NCBI RefSeq assembly: GCF_000761215.1
Contig: NZ_CP009438.1
Coordinates: forward strand, 5,225,501 to 5,289,500
Source: Streptomyces glaucescens
GTDB lineage: Bacteria; Actinomycetota; Actinomycetes; Streptomycetales; Streptomycetaceae
Length of the DNA: 64,000 nucleotides
Reading direction: 5' to 3'
The translations under genes and the position numbers were made by a program. Of this stretch, positions 36,444 through 44,400 are shown one piece after another. The notes under the pieces were generated by a model. It did not search any database. It worked only from the letters and a program-made list of their open reading frames with translations, and was not told the DNA's origin. Every line of letters begins with the position of its first letter. Position 1 is the stretch's first letter.

Positions 36444-37241
36444 TCACAGCCCGAAGCGACGCTGGAGGTCCCCCAGCTGTCCGGGAAGGCGCGGTGTCGC
36501 GGCCTGCGCCCCGTGCCCGCCGGACATCCCGCCCCCGGGTACTCCCGGTTCGTGCGGAACGGCCCCCGTGTGCTGCTCGGGCATCAGGGTCTCGGTCGAC
36601 TGGAGCAGGACCGTGCCCGCCCCGACGAACTCGAACTGGTGCTCCTCCCCGGAGGCCCCGCCCAGGCCCGTCATCGCACGTAGACCGCCCAGTACACCCG
36701 TCAGGTACCCGTGGTCGTAGTGATGGCACGGTGACGGGCAGTCGGCCCAGCCGACGAGCGCCTGCGGGTCCACCCGGATCGGGGGTTCCATGAACACCAC
36801 CGGACCGTTAGATGCGGCGACGAACCTTCCGGTTCCGAGGAGCGTCAGAAAGCCGGGCACGATCGACTGCTTGAGGGACAAGCTTGGCTGAAAAGCGAGC
36901 AGATTGCCTGCCCGAACGGTCAGGTTGCCGTCCTCCAGGTCGAACGAGTTCACGTCGAAGGCCCGGTCGGCGAGCAGCATCTTCCCCGAACCCTCGGCCA
37001 CCACCCAGTCCGCCGCGTGCAGCGGCGAGTGGAACGACGTGCGGACCAGCCGCTCCAGCCGGCCGTGTCCCACGCCGTTGAAGTCGATCGAGCCGTAGTA
37101 GGCGATCATCTTCCCCTTCTGCAGGAACCACTGGGTTCCCGTCAGCTCCACGCAGAAGGTGTACGGGTTCACGTTGTCGTCGGCCGGGAGGGTGGCGGGG
37201 TCGAACACCGCCGGTCCGCCGGGCGTCGCACCGGTGCTCAC
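36444..37241 (-). CDS. AIM24 family protein, third of a triplet
   Basis: The 265-aa protein starts at a GTG that overlaps the previous gene by 4 nt, with GAGGAG upstream. The AIM24 beta-sandwich covers residues 15-225 (WFLQKGKMIAYYGSIDFNGV; GSGKMLLADRAFDV). It has an insertion rich in His and Cys (DCPSPCHHYDHGYL) and a Gly/Pro-rich tail of about 40 residues not seen in the two paralogues upstream. AIM24 proteins are named after a yeast mitochondrial protein; the bacterial role is unknown. The three genes form one operon. Confidence 0.85.
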   Translation of the reverse strand: MSTGATPGGPAVFDPATLPADDNVNPYTFCVELTGTQWFLQKGKMIAYYGSIDFNGVGHGRLERLVRTSFHSPLHAADWVVAEGSGKMLLADRAFDVNSFDLEDGNLTVRAGNLLAFQPSLSLKQSIVPGFLTLLGTGRFVAASNGPVVFMEPPIRVDPQALVGWADCPSPCHHYDHGYLTGVLGGLRAMTGLGGASGEEHQFEFVGAGTVLLQSTETLMPEQHTGAVPHEPGVPGGGMSGGHGAQAATPRLPGQLGDLQRRFGL

Positions 37242-37888
37242 AGCTTCTCCTCCGAGGCCTGGACGTAGACCGTGCCGTTCCCGCTCAGCTCCAGCTGGAA
37301 CGCCTCCCCGGACCCCCGGCCCACCATGTCCCGCCAGCCCAGCGCCGTCGACAGCCGGTTGCGGACGTCGCCGTGGTGGGCCACATAGGCCTGCGGGTCG
37401 ACGTGCACCGGGCGCTGGGGGGTGACCGGGATCTCCAGGACGCCGCCGTGCGCCATCACGGCGACGGCGCCGTGCCCCTGGAGCGTGGTCGTGAACAGCC
37501 CCTGCCCGCTGACCTGCCCGCGCACCATGCCCATCACCCCGCCCTGGGAGCCCATGAACATGGTGCCCTGCCGGAGGGTCCCCTCGAAGGCCAGCAGCCG
37601 GTCCGCCTCGACGTAGAGCGTGTCACCGGCGAGGCCGATCACCTGGACGTGGTGGCCGCCGTGCCCGAAGAGGACGGTGCCGCTGCCCTCGACGGTCATC
37701 AGCGGGGTGTCCTCGTCGGCCAGCCGGCGGCCGATCATCGACATGACGCCGCCCCGGCCCCCGGCGAGGTTCGGCGTGAAGGACACCTCGCCCCGGTAGG
37801 CGAGCATCGCGCCGCGCTGGCTGAACAGCCGCTGGCCGGGGACGACGGTCGCCTCGACCATCTTCGCGTTGATCTCCCGGAAGGTCAT
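37238..37888 (-). CDS. AIM24 family protein, second of a triplet
   Basis: The 216-aa protein is one AIM24 domain (MTFREINAKMVEATVVPGQR; VEGSGTVLFGHGGHHVQVIG; LAFEGTLRQGTMFMGSQGG). No signal peptide or membrane helix is visible. It begins 2 nt after the first paralogue stops and ends in a 4-nt overlap with the third. Tight packing implies that the three products are made together and may form a mixed assembly. Function unknown. Confidence 0.87.
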   Translation of the reverse strand: MTFREINAKMVEATVVPGQRLFSQRGAMLAYRGEVSFTPNLAGGRGGVMSMIGRRLADEDTPLMTVEGSGTVLFGHGGHHVQVIGLAGDTLYVEADRLLAFEGTLRQGTMFMGSQGGVMGMVRGQVSGQGLFTTTLQGHGAVAVMAHGGVLEIPVTPQRPVHVDPQAYVAHHGDVRNRLSTALGWRDMVGRGSGEAFQLELSGNGTVYVQASEEKL

Positions 37889-37889
37889 C

Positions 37890-38522
37890 TCACACGTCCC
37901 CCGCGATCGTGTTGCGCTCGCTGGGCTGGACGTAGACCAGCCCGTCCCCCTCGAACCGGATCTGGAAGGCCTCCCCGCCGCCCTCCCCCGTGAAGGTGCG
38001 GAAGGTCACACCGGACTGGAAGGTCTGCCGCAGGTTCCCCTGGTGCGCCACGTACGCCCCCGGGTCCACGCTCAGCGGATACCGCGGGCTGACCCGCAGC
38101 ACCACCGCGGGCCCGTCCGAGGTGATCGCGGCCTGCCCGTGCCCCTCGACGGTCGTGGTGAACAGGCCGTTGCCCTGCGAGGCGCCGCGAAGCCCCGTGA
38201 AGCTCGTGCCGGTGCGCAGCCCGCCGTCGGTGGCGAGCAGATTGCTCGACTCCACGTAGAGCGTGTCGCCGGCCAGGCCCACCAGGGTGATCTCGGCCGC
38301 CCGGTCGGCGAACCAGCAGGTCCCGTGCCCCTTCACCTCCATCACCGTCATCTGCTCACCGGTGATCCGCCGGGTCACCATCCCGCGGATCCCCTCACCG
38401 CCGCCGCTCAGCTTCTTGAAGGCCATCTGTCCGTCGTACGCGACCATCGACCCGTTCTTGGCGCGCACGGCGTCCCCGGTCATGTCGACGGCGAGCACCC
38501 TGCCGCCCTGAAGTCGGAACAT
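37890..38522 (-). CDS. AIM24 family protein, first of a triplet
   Basis: The 210-aa AIM24 protein starts MFRLQGGRVLAVDMTGDAVR and has GHGTCWFADRAAEITLVGLA and GLFTTTVEGHGQAAITSDGP. A GTG two codons upstream (38528) is an alternative: the -10-like TAACGT at 38536-38541 would put the transcript start at about this GTG, making it leaderless. It is the first gene of the triplet. Upstream is a 22-bp tandem repeat region. Confidence 0.87.
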   Translation of the reverse strand: MFRLQGGRVLAVDMTGDAVRAKNGSMVAYDGQMAFKKLSGGGEGIRGMVTRRITGEQMTVMEVKGHGTCWFADRAAEITLVGLAGDTLYVESSNLLATDGGLRTGTSFTGLRGASQGNGLFTTTVEGHGQAAITSDGPAVVLRVSPRYPLSVDPGAYVAHQGNLRQTFQSGVTFRTFTGEGGGEAFQIRFEGDGLVYVQPSERNTIAGDV

Positions 38523-38593
38523 CGCCACGTTCGTGACGTTAGCCGTCCGAGGGCGCCCGCCGACAGGGCCCCGGACCCCGAACGGACCCGGAA

Positions 38594-38662
38594 CACACCC
38601 CGGACGGATCCCCGAGGCACACCCCGCACGGACCCCGGGCACACCCCGCACGGACCCTGAGC
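38594..38662. repeat. Imperfect 22-bp tandem repeats upstream of the AIM24 operon
   Basis: Units beginning ACACCCCGCACGGACCC occur at 38619-38640 and 38641-38662, with a more diverged 25-bp unit at 38594-38618 and a partial one before it. They lie in the 246-bp non-coding gap between the AIM24 operon and the divergent DUF3817 gene. No coding role is evident. Confidence 0.65.
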
Positions 38663-38774
38663 GCACCCCCGGCGCGGCCGTTTGCCACAATGGAGCGACG
38701 TTTGTGCATCCGTTCACAAAGCGACCCGTCCTTGGCGCATCCGCCGCCAGTGAATCTCCCACCGAAGGTGACCC

Positions 38775-39119
38775 GTGGACATCAAGACCGCCAGTGCCCT
38801 GCGCCGCCTCCGTCTGGTCTCGGCTCCCGAGGCCATCTCGTTCCTGATCCTGCTCGTCTGCTCGGTGCTGAAGCGGACCACGGACTTCAACGCGGTGCCC
38901 GTGATGGGCGCGGTGCACGGCGTGCTGTTCGTCCTCTACGTGCTCTTCTGGGCGGACGCCTGGAACCGGGCCAAGTGGCCGCTGCGGACCGCCGCCCTCT
39001 ACTTCGTCCTGTCGGTCCTGCCCACCGGCGGCTTCTTCGCCGAGCGCATGCTCAGGCGGGAGGCCGAGGACGCGGTGATCGCGTCGCGCGCCCGCAACGA
39101 GGGGATCGTCAACGCATGA
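38775..39119 (+). CDS. DUF3817 family integral membrane protein
   Basis: The 114-aa protein has three membrane helices (about residues 18-36, 44-62 and 70-90) and the family motifs [11 protein letters not shown] and [18 protein letters not shown]3817 is common in actinobacteria and has no known function. The GTG at 38775 has GAAGGTG upstream. It overlaps the thiamine-binding-like gene by 4 nt, so they are coupled. A second DUF3817 gene lies at 42272. Confidence 0.87.
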   Translation: MDIKTASALRRLRLVSAPEAISFLILLVCSVLKRTTDFNAVPVMGAVHGVLFVLYVLFWADAWNRAKWPLRTAALYFVLSVLPTGGFFAERMLRREAEDAVIASRARNEGIVNA

Positions 39120-39412
39120 TCGTCGCCTTCTCCGTGACGCCGCTCGGCGTCGGCGAGGACGTGGGGGAGTACGTCGCCGACGCCGTGCGGGTGGTCCGCG
39201 AATCCGGCCTGCCGAACCGTACCGACGCGATGTTCACCTCGGTCGAGGGCGAGTGGGACGAGGTCATGGACGTCGTCCGGCGGGCCGTGGCCGCCGTGGA
39301 GGCGCGGGCGCCCCGGGTGTCCCTGGTGCTCAAGGCGGACATCCGGCCCGGCGTGACCGACGGCCTCACCTCCAAGGTGGAGACCGTGGAACGGCACCTG
39401 TCCGCCGGGTAG
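39116..39412 (+). CDS. MTH1187 family thiamine-binding-like protein
   Basis: The 98-aa protein is a single ferredoxin-like fold domain: [35 protein letters not shown], and [20 protein letters not shown]. This matches the MTH1187/YkoF-like family, whose members bind thiamine or related ligands as small cytosolic proteins. The ATG overlaps the upstream stop by 4 nt. The role of a soluble thiamine-binding protein encoded together with a DUF3817 membrane protein is unclear. Confidence 0.85.
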   Translation: MIVAFSVTPLGVGEDVGEYVADAVRVVRESGLPNRTDAMFTSVEGEWDEVMDVVRRAVAAVEARAPRVSLVLKADIRPGVTDGLTSKVETVERHLSAG

Positions 39413-39419
39413 CCCGGCC

Positions 39420-40070
39420 TCAGCGACGGGCCGTGCGGCGCAGACGGTGCCGCACGGCCCGCTGTGCCACCGGTCCCAGCTCCTCCAGCGCGCTCACCAG
39501 GACGCCGAGCTGCTCCAGCGCGTCCAGCGCCGACGCCGCACCGGCCGCGTCCACGCCCTCGTACAGCTCGACGCCCACGAAGGACGCCGCCACCGCCCGT
39601 GCCAGTCCCGCCGGATCGGTGAACTCGCCGAACGGCGTGTCCGCCAGGACCCGGTCGAGGACCCGCTCGATCTCGTCGATCCACAGCTTCAGGCCGCCCG
39701 CCGTGGCGGGGCCGAGCGCGGGGTGCGTCTGGGCGCCGGCGAGGAGCTGGCCGAGCAGGGCGACATGACCGCCGGCCCGTTCCTCCTCGTGGATGGCGCG
39801 GCCCAGCGCCAGCAGCTCGGAGAGGGAGGTGACCGCGGCGAGCCGGGCGCGGTAGCGGGACACCGCCTGTTCCGCGCCGTACCGGCAGGCCGCCGCGAGC
39901 AGCTCGTCGACGGAACCGAAGTGGTAGAAGACGAGCGCCTGGTTGACGCCGGCCGCCGCGGCGACCGTGCGCGCCGAGGTCCCGGCGATGCCCTGTTCGG
40001 TGAGGGTGCGCAGCGCGCCCTCCAGCAGCTTGCCCTTGGTCTCCTGGGACTTGGCGGTCTCGGGGCTCAT
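39420..40070 (-). CDS. TetR family regulator of the SRPBCC-DUF4166 operon
   Basis: The 216-aa TetR protein has the DNA-binding domain KGKLLEGALRTLTEQGIAGT and GVNQALVFYHFGSVDELLAA in residues 10-60. It is the last gene of a three-gene operon and overlaps the DUF4166 stop by 4 nt. Two related palindromes around the operon promoter (41569-41628) are the expected autoregulatory operators. The ligand is unknown, perhaps the substrate of the two upstream proteins. Confidence 0.9.
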   Translation of the reverse strand: MSPETAKSQETKGKLLEGALRTLTEQGIAGTSARTVAAAAGVNQALVFYHFGSVDELLAAACRYGAEQAVSRYRARLAAVTSLSELLALGRAIHEEERAGGHVALLGQLLAGAQTHPALGPATAGGLKLWIDEIERVLDRVLADTPFGEFTDPAGLARAVAASFVGVELYEGVDAAGAASALDALEQLGVLVSALEELGPVAQRAVRHRLRRTARR

Positions 40071-40747
40071 GCGCGGGACTCCTCGCGGACGGGGCGCAGT
40101 CCGGGCCGCACACCGCGGGCCCGGACGTCGGTGTACGTGGCCGTGAAGCCGCCCTCGTAGCCGAAGAGCGGCCCGAAGCGCTCGCTGACGACCCGGACCC
40201 GGATGCGGAACCGGCCCGTGGCGTCGTCGAAGGACTCGCGCACCTCCGCCGTCGCCCCGATCGGCCCGGGCACCCGGACGTCCACCGGGCCCTCCCGGAA
40301 GCGGTGCTCGCCGGAGCGGATCAGCAGCGAGCCGTCGGGCTCGGCGCTCAGGTGCAGCTCGCTCGCCAGGTGCTGGTGGGTGCCGAGGTAGTCGAGGACG
40401 CGGTCGCCCTTGGGGCTGAGCACCATCTGGGCGTCGAAGCGGCGGGGGCGGCCGGGCAGCCGGAAGGTGCGCACGAAGCTCACCGTCTCCCGCCCGAAGG
40501 TGTCGGTGTACGGCACGTTCTCGATGGTGAAGGGCACGTCCCGGCCGGTGCGCGGCACGAGGATGTTGCGGGTGGCGCCCAGGGCGAGGAACGGCTTGAC
40601 GAAGGCGCCGCCGTGCCAGATCCGGCTCATCACGCCCCGGCCCGTGCACGCCTCGCCGCTCGCCAGGCCGACGGAGAAGCGGCGCTTGAGCTCCGGGTGG
40701 AGGCGGTCGAAGTCCGGGCCCATCGCCGTACGGAAGATCGAGCTCAT
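40067..40747 (-). CDS. DUF4166 family protein
   Basis: The 226-aa protein carries the DUF4166 pattern: start MSSIFRTAMGPDFDRLHPEL, then GSRIWHGG-like GVMSRIWHGGAFVKPFLALG, and a beta-rich C-terminal half. It has 4-nt overlaps with both neighbours (ATGA each), so the three proteins are made in fixed ratio. DUF4166 is sometimes fused to oxidoreductase domains elsewhere; the function is unknown. A lipid-like ligand-binding role would fit with the SRPBCC gene, but this is a guess. Confidence 0.85.
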   Translation of the reverse strand: MSSIFRTAMGPDFDRLHPELKRRFSVGLASGEACTGRGVMSRIWHGGAFVKPFLALGATRNILVPRTGRDVPFTIENVPYTDTFGRETVSFVRTFRLPGRPRRFDAQMVLSPKGDRVLDYLGTHQHLASELHLSAEPDGSLLIRSGEHRFREGPVDVRVPGPIGATAEVRESFDDATGRFRIRVRVVSERFGPLFGYEGGFTATYTDVRARGVRPGLRPVREESRA

Positions 40748-41496
40748 CGCGGGTTCTCCAGGGTGCGCAGCAGCCGGGGGGCACACGCGCGGGTGGGCGG
40801 CGTGCGCAGGCAGCGGCGGGCCGCCGGGGTGCCGGCCAGGGGCGCCTTGAAGAGGGCCAGGCAGATGACGACCGCGAGGAGCAGGGGGCAGAGGAACGCG
40901 GTCGACGCGGCGAACGGGCCCAGCAGGCGCAGCGCGGAGCCCTGGACCAGGCCCGTGGCGGCCGACGCGGTCAGCAGGCCGCGGACGGCCAGTTCGGCGA
41001 GCCAGTTCGCCCGTGCGCGCTCCGGGGTGATGCCGTGTTCCAGCCACAGGCGGAGCCGGTCGAAGGACCAGGCCGTCGCCCAGCCCATGAGCGGGCGCAG
41101 GACGAGGCGGTCGGCCAGCGCGCCGAAGGCGCCCCAGCGGGGGCGGTAGTCGTAGCCGGTGAGGAAGCGGACGCCGTCGCCGTCGGGCACGTAGCGCCAG
41201 TAGCCGCTGCCTTCCGCGAGCAGGGAGAGCGGGTGCGGCGAGGAGAAGCGCAGCGCGGAGGTGCGGGTGCCGTCGGGGCGCTCCTTCTCGCCCGCGCAGA
41301 CGCCGGTGCCCGCGAGGGTGAGGAAGGGCAGCACGCGGGTGGCGTAGCGGAAGTGCCGGGGCTCGCCCTCCGCGCGCGGGAGGGGGCCGATCTCGGTGAA
41401 GCGCAGGTCCCAGCGCTGGTGCTGGGAGGGCTCCTGGGTGCGGGACCACAGCTCGTCGAGGTCCGCTCTGATCCGTGCCTCTATGTAGAGCCCCAT
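40744..41496 (-). CDS. SRPBCC-domain protein with C-terminal membrane helices
   Basis: The 250-aa protein starts MGLYIEARIRADLDELWSRT, a START/SRPBCC (polyketide cyclase-like) fold covering residues 1-150, followed by two or three hydrophobic helices (about 170-220) that probably anchor it in the membrane. The ATG at 41496 has GGGGGAT upstream. It is the first gene of the operon, with a transcript start predicted near 41591. The SRPBCC cavity usually binds hydrophobic ligands. Function unknown. Confidence 0.83.
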   Translation of the reverse strand: MGLYIEARIRADLDELWSRTQEPSQHQRWDLRFTEIGPLPRAEGEPRHFRYATRVLPFLTLAGTGVCAGEKERPDGTRTSALRFSSPHPLSLLAEGSGYWRYVPDGDGVRFLTGYDYRPRWGAFGALADRLVLRPLMGWATAWSFDRLRLWLEHGITPERARANWLAELAVRGLLTASAATGLVQGSALRLLGPFAASTAFLCPLLLAVVICLALFKAPLAGTPAARRCLRTPPTRACAPRLLRTLENPR

Positions 41497-41568
41497 GGCG
41501 AATCCCCCGGTCCGTCGATGCCCGCGCGGGCGCTGAGCCGTGCCCGGCGCGTGCACCGGGCCACTGGT

Positions 41569-41628
41569 TTGAGCGGTTGCTCAATTCCTCTGAAGGGACC
41601 GTAGCATCGATTTGAGCGACCGCTCAAA
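41569..41628 (-). promoter_or_regulatory. Twin TetR operators and promoter of the SRPBCC-DUF4166-TetR operon
   Basis: TTGAGCGGTTGCTCAA (41569-41584) and TTTGAGCGACCGCTCAAA (41611-41628) are two copies of TTGAGC-N4-GCTCAA with centres 43 bp apart, four helical turns. On the minus strand the second copy contains a -35 TTGAGC (41622-41627), followed at 18 bp by TACGGT (41598-41603); the first copy lies just after the predicted start point. Binding at both would block polymerase. Confidence 0.75.
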
Positions 41629-41670
41629 GGAAGGGGCGGAAGACCTCGCCGACCGAAAGACGAGACAGGG

Positions 41671-41699
41671 CTGACCGGCATATGACCGGCCGGTAAGGT
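41671..41699 (+). promoter_or_regulatory. Leaderless promoter of the MarR gene
   Basis: CTGACC (41671-41676), a 17-bp spacer and TAAGGT (41694-41699) lie so that transcription would begin at or within a base or two of the GTG at 41708. No Shine-Dalgarno is present. Confidence 0.6.
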
Positions 41700-41707
41700 C
41701 TGATGAC

Positions 41708-42217
41708 GTGCCGAAGCCGCTCAGCCTCCCTTTCGACCCCATCGCCCGCGCCGACGAACTCTGGAAGCAGCGCTGGGGGAACGTGCCGTCCATGGCCGCG
41801 ATCACCTCGATCATGCGCGCCCACCAGATCCTGCTCGCCGAGGTGGACGCGGTCGTCAAGCCCTACGGGCTGACCTTCGCGCGGTACGAGGCGCTGGTGC
41901 TGCTCACCTTCTCCAAGGCCGGCGAGCTGCCGATGTCCAAGATCGGCGAGCGGCTGATGGTCCACCCGACGTCCGTCACCAACACCGTGGACCGGCTGGT
42001 CAGGTCCGGTCTGGTCGCCAAGCGGCCGAACCCCAACGACGGCCGCGGCACCCTCGCCTCCATCACCGAGAAGGGCCGCGAGGTGGTCGACGCCGCCACC
42101 CGCGACCTGATGGCCATGGACTTCGGTCTCGGTGTGTACGACGCCGAGGAGTGCGCGGAGATCTTCGCGATGCTGCGGCCCCTGCGCGTGGCGGCGCACG
42201 ACTTCGACGAGGGGTGA
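41708..42217 (+). CDS. MarR family transcriptional regulator
   Basis: The 169-aa protein has a long N-terminal extension (residues 1-30) and a MarR winged helix: LTFARYEALVLLTFSKAGEL, IGERLMVHPTSVTNTVDRLV (recognition helix) and NDGRGTLASITEKGRE (wing). It is divergent from the SRPBCC operon and 54 bp before a DUF3817 gene on the same strand. The GTG at 41708 appears leaderless. The target is unknown; self-control and control of DUF3817 are possible. Confidence 0.9.
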   Translation: MPKPLSLPFDPIARADELWKQRWGNVPSMAAITSIMRAHQILLAEVDAVVKPYGLTFARYEALVLLTFSKAGELPMSKIGERLMVHPTSVTNTVDRLVRSGLVAKRPNPNDGRGTLASITEKGREVVDAATRDLMAMDFGLGVYDAEECAEIFAMLRPLRVAAHDFDEG

Positions 42218-42271
42218 CGGCGCCGGGACCCCGGACAAGATCTCCCGGAACGGGTGGTTACGCTCGTACGC

Positions 42272-42610
42272 ATGAAAAAGAGCGTGCTGACGCGCTACCG
42301 CGTCATGGCCTACGTCACCGGTGTGCTGCTCGTCCTGCTGACCTTCGGCATGATCGGCAAGTACGCGCTCGACAGCGACGGCGCGGCGGACTTCACCAAG
42401 GTCGTCAGCATCGCCCACGGCTGGCTGTACGTGGTCTACCTGGTCTTCGCCTTCGACCTGGGCTCCAAGGCCAGGTGGCCGATCGCCAAGCAGGCGTGGG
42501 TGCTGCTCGCCGGGACCATCCCGACCGCCGCGTTCTTCGTCGAGCGGAGGATCAGCCGCGAGCTGGAGGGCAAGGTGGCGAACGGCGAGCCGGCGGCCGC
42601 CCAGGCCTGA
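42272..42610 (+). CDS. DUF3817 family integral membrane protein (second copy)
   Basis: The 112-aa protein has three membrane helices and the family motif VVSIAHGWLYVVYLVFAFDL, as in the protein at 38775. I chose the ATG at 42272 (MKKSVLTRYRVMAYV); a GTG at 42254 is in frame. TACGCT at 42259-42264 lies 7 nt before the ATG, suggesting a leaderless transcript. It follows the MarR gene. Function unknown. Confidence 0.85.
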   Translation: MKKSVLTRYRVMAYVTGVLLVLLTFGMIGKYALDSDGAADFTKVVSIAHGWLYVVYLVFAFDLGSKARWPIAKQAWVLLAGTIPTAAFFVERRISRELEGKVANGEPAAAQA

Positions 42611-42653
42611 GCGGACGGCCGTGCGGACACCCGCACGGCCGTCAGCCATCGAC

Positions 42654-42677
42654 ATTTACTAGGACGTCCTAGTAAAT
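42654..42677. promoter_or_regulatory. 24-bp perfect palindrome over the icmA promoter
   Basis: Arms ATTTACTAGGAC (42654-42665) and GTCCTAGTAAAT (42666-42677) form an uninterrupted palindrome ending 8 bp before the icmA ATG. TCGACA (42649-42654), 17 bp and GTAAAT (42672-42677) give a possible promoter whose start would be at the ATG. Such a site is typical for a TetR-family repressor and would fully block icmA transcription. Confidence 0.75.
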
Positions 42678-42685
42678 TCGAGGGT

Positions 42686-44386
42686 ATGGACGCTGACGCC
42701 ATCGAGGAGGGCCGCCGACGCTGGCAGGCCCGGTACGACGCAGCGCGCAAGCGCGACGCGGATTTCACCACGCTCTCCGGCGACCCCGTGGAGCCGGTGT
42801 ACGGTCCCCGGCCGGGGGACACCTATGAGGGCTTCGAGCGGATCGGCTGGCCGGGGGAGTACCCCTTCACCCGCGGCCTGTACCCGACCGGCTACCGAGG
42901 GCGCACGTGGACCATCCGGCAGTTCGCCGGGTTCGGCAACGCCGAGCAGACCAACGAGCGGTACAAGATGATCCTCGCCGCCGGCGGCGGCGGGCTCTCC
43001 GTCGCCTTCGACATGCCGACGCTGATGGGCCGCGACTCCGACGACCCCCGCTCGCTGGGCGAGGTCGGGCACTGCGGGGTGGCGATCGACTCGGCCGCCG
43101 ACATGGACGTCCTGTTCAAGGACATCCCGCTCGGCGACGTCACCACCTCGATGACCATCAGCGGACCGGCCGTGCCCGTCTTCTGCATGTACCTGGTCGC
43201 CGCCGAACGCCAGGGCGTGGACCCGGGCGTGCTCAACGGCACCCTCCAGACGGACATCTTCAAGGAGTACATCGCGCAGAAGGAGTGGCTGTTCCAGCCC
43301 GAACCCCATCTGCGGCTCATCGGCGACCTGATGGAGTACTGCGCCGAGCGCATCCCCGCCTACAAGCCCCTGTCCGTCTCCGGCTACCACATCCGCGAGG
43401 CCGGCGCGACGGCCGCGCAGGAACTCGCGTACACGCTGGCCGACGGCTTCGGATACGTCGAACTCGGGCTCAGCCGCGGGCTGGACGTCGACGTCTTCGC
43501 GCCGGGCCTGTCCTTCTTCTTCGACGCCCACGTCGACTTCTTCGAGGAGATCGCCAAGTTCCGGGCGGCGCGCCGGATCTGGGCCCGCTGGATGCGGGAC
43601 GTGTACGGGGCCAAGAGCGAGAAGGCGCAGTGGCTGCGGTTCCACACCCAGACCGCCGGAGTCTCGCTGACCGCGCAGCAGCCGTACAACAACGTGGTGC
43701 GCACGGCCGTGGAGGCGCTGGCGGCGGTGCTCGGCGGGACCAACTCCCTGCACACCAACGCCCTCGACGAGACGCTGGCGCTGCCGAGCGAGCAGGCCGC
43801 GGAGATCGCGCTGCGCACCCAGCAGGTGCTGATGGAGGAGACCGGCGTCGCCAACGTGGCCGACCCGCTGGGCGGTTCGTGGTACGTCGAGCAGCTCACC
43901 GACCGGATCGAGGCCGACGCCGAGAAGATCTTCGAGCAGATCAAGGAGCGCGGCCTGCGGGCGCACCCCGACGGGCGGCACCCGATCGGGCCGATGACGT
44001 CCGGGATCCTGCGCGGCATCGAGGACGGCTGGTTCACCGGGGAGATCGCCGAGTCGGCGTTCCGCTACCAGCAGGCCCTGGAGAAGGGCGACAAGAAGGT
44101 CGTCGGCGTCAACGCCCACACCGGGTCGGTCACCGGTGACCTGGAGATCCTGCGGGTCAGCCACGAGGTCGAACGCGAGCAGGTGCGGGTGCTGGCCGCG
44201 CGGAAGGAAGCACGCGACGAGGCAGCCGTACGGGACGCGCTGGACGGGATGCTGGCCGCCGCGCGGGACGGTTCCAACATGATCGAGCCGATGCTCCGGG
44301 CCGTGCGGGCGGAGGCCACCCTCGGTGAGATCTGCGGTGTGCTGCGGGACGAGTGGGGGGTGTACACCGAGCCGGCCGGGTTCTGA
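42686..44386 (+). CDS. icmA: Isobutyryl-CoA mutase large subunit
   Basis: The 566-aa protein has the length of IcmA and lacks the B12-binding domain, which is on a separate small subunit (IcmB). Two active-site residues separate it from methylmalonyl-CoA mutase: Phe80 in TIRQFAGF, where the latter has Tyr, and Gln198 in EYIAQKEW, where the latter has Arg. These mark it as acting on isobutyryl/butyryl-CoA. The reaction is the reversible conversion of isobutyryl-CoA to n-butyryl-CoA, linking valine breakdown to butyrate and polyketide precursors. A 24-bp palindrome controls the promoter. MeaB and the adenosyltransferase are encoded elsewhere in the window. Confidence 0.95.
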   Translation: MDADAIEEGRRRWQARYDAARKRDADFTTLSGDPVEPVYGPRPGDTYEGFERIGWPGEYPFTRGLYPTGYRGRTWTIRQFAGFGNAEQTNERYKMILAAGGGGLSVAFDMPTLMGRDSDDPRSLGEVGHCGVAIDSAADMDVLFKDIPLGDVTTSMTISGPAVPVFCMYLVAAERQGVDPGVLNGTLQTDIFKEYIAQKEWLFQPEPHLRLIGDLMEYCAERIPAYKPLSVSGYHIREAGATAAQELAYTLADGFGYVELGLSRGLDVDVFAPGLSFFFDAHVDFFEEIAKFRAARRIWARWMRDVYGAKSEKAQWLRFHTQTAGVSLTAQQPYNNVVRTAVEALAAVLGGTNSLHTNALDETLALPSEQAAEIALRTQQVLMEETGVANVADPLGGSWYVEQLTDRIEADAEKIFEQIKERGLRAHPDGRHPIGPMTSGILRGIEDGWFTGEIAESAFRYQQALEKGDKKVVGVNAHTGSVTGDLEILRVSHEVEREQVRVLAARKEARDEAAVRDALDGMLAAARDGSNMIEPMLRAVRAEATLGEICGVLRDEWGVYTEPAGF

Positions 44387-44400
44387 GCCGGCCGCTGCCC

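Noticed and set aside
42686-44386. Annotation as methylmalonyl-CoA mutase large subunit
   Set aside because: Phe80 and Gln198 replace the Tyr and Arg that bind the substrate carboxylate in methylmalonyl-CoA mutase, and the B12 domain is absent, so isobutyryl-CoA mutase is the better call.
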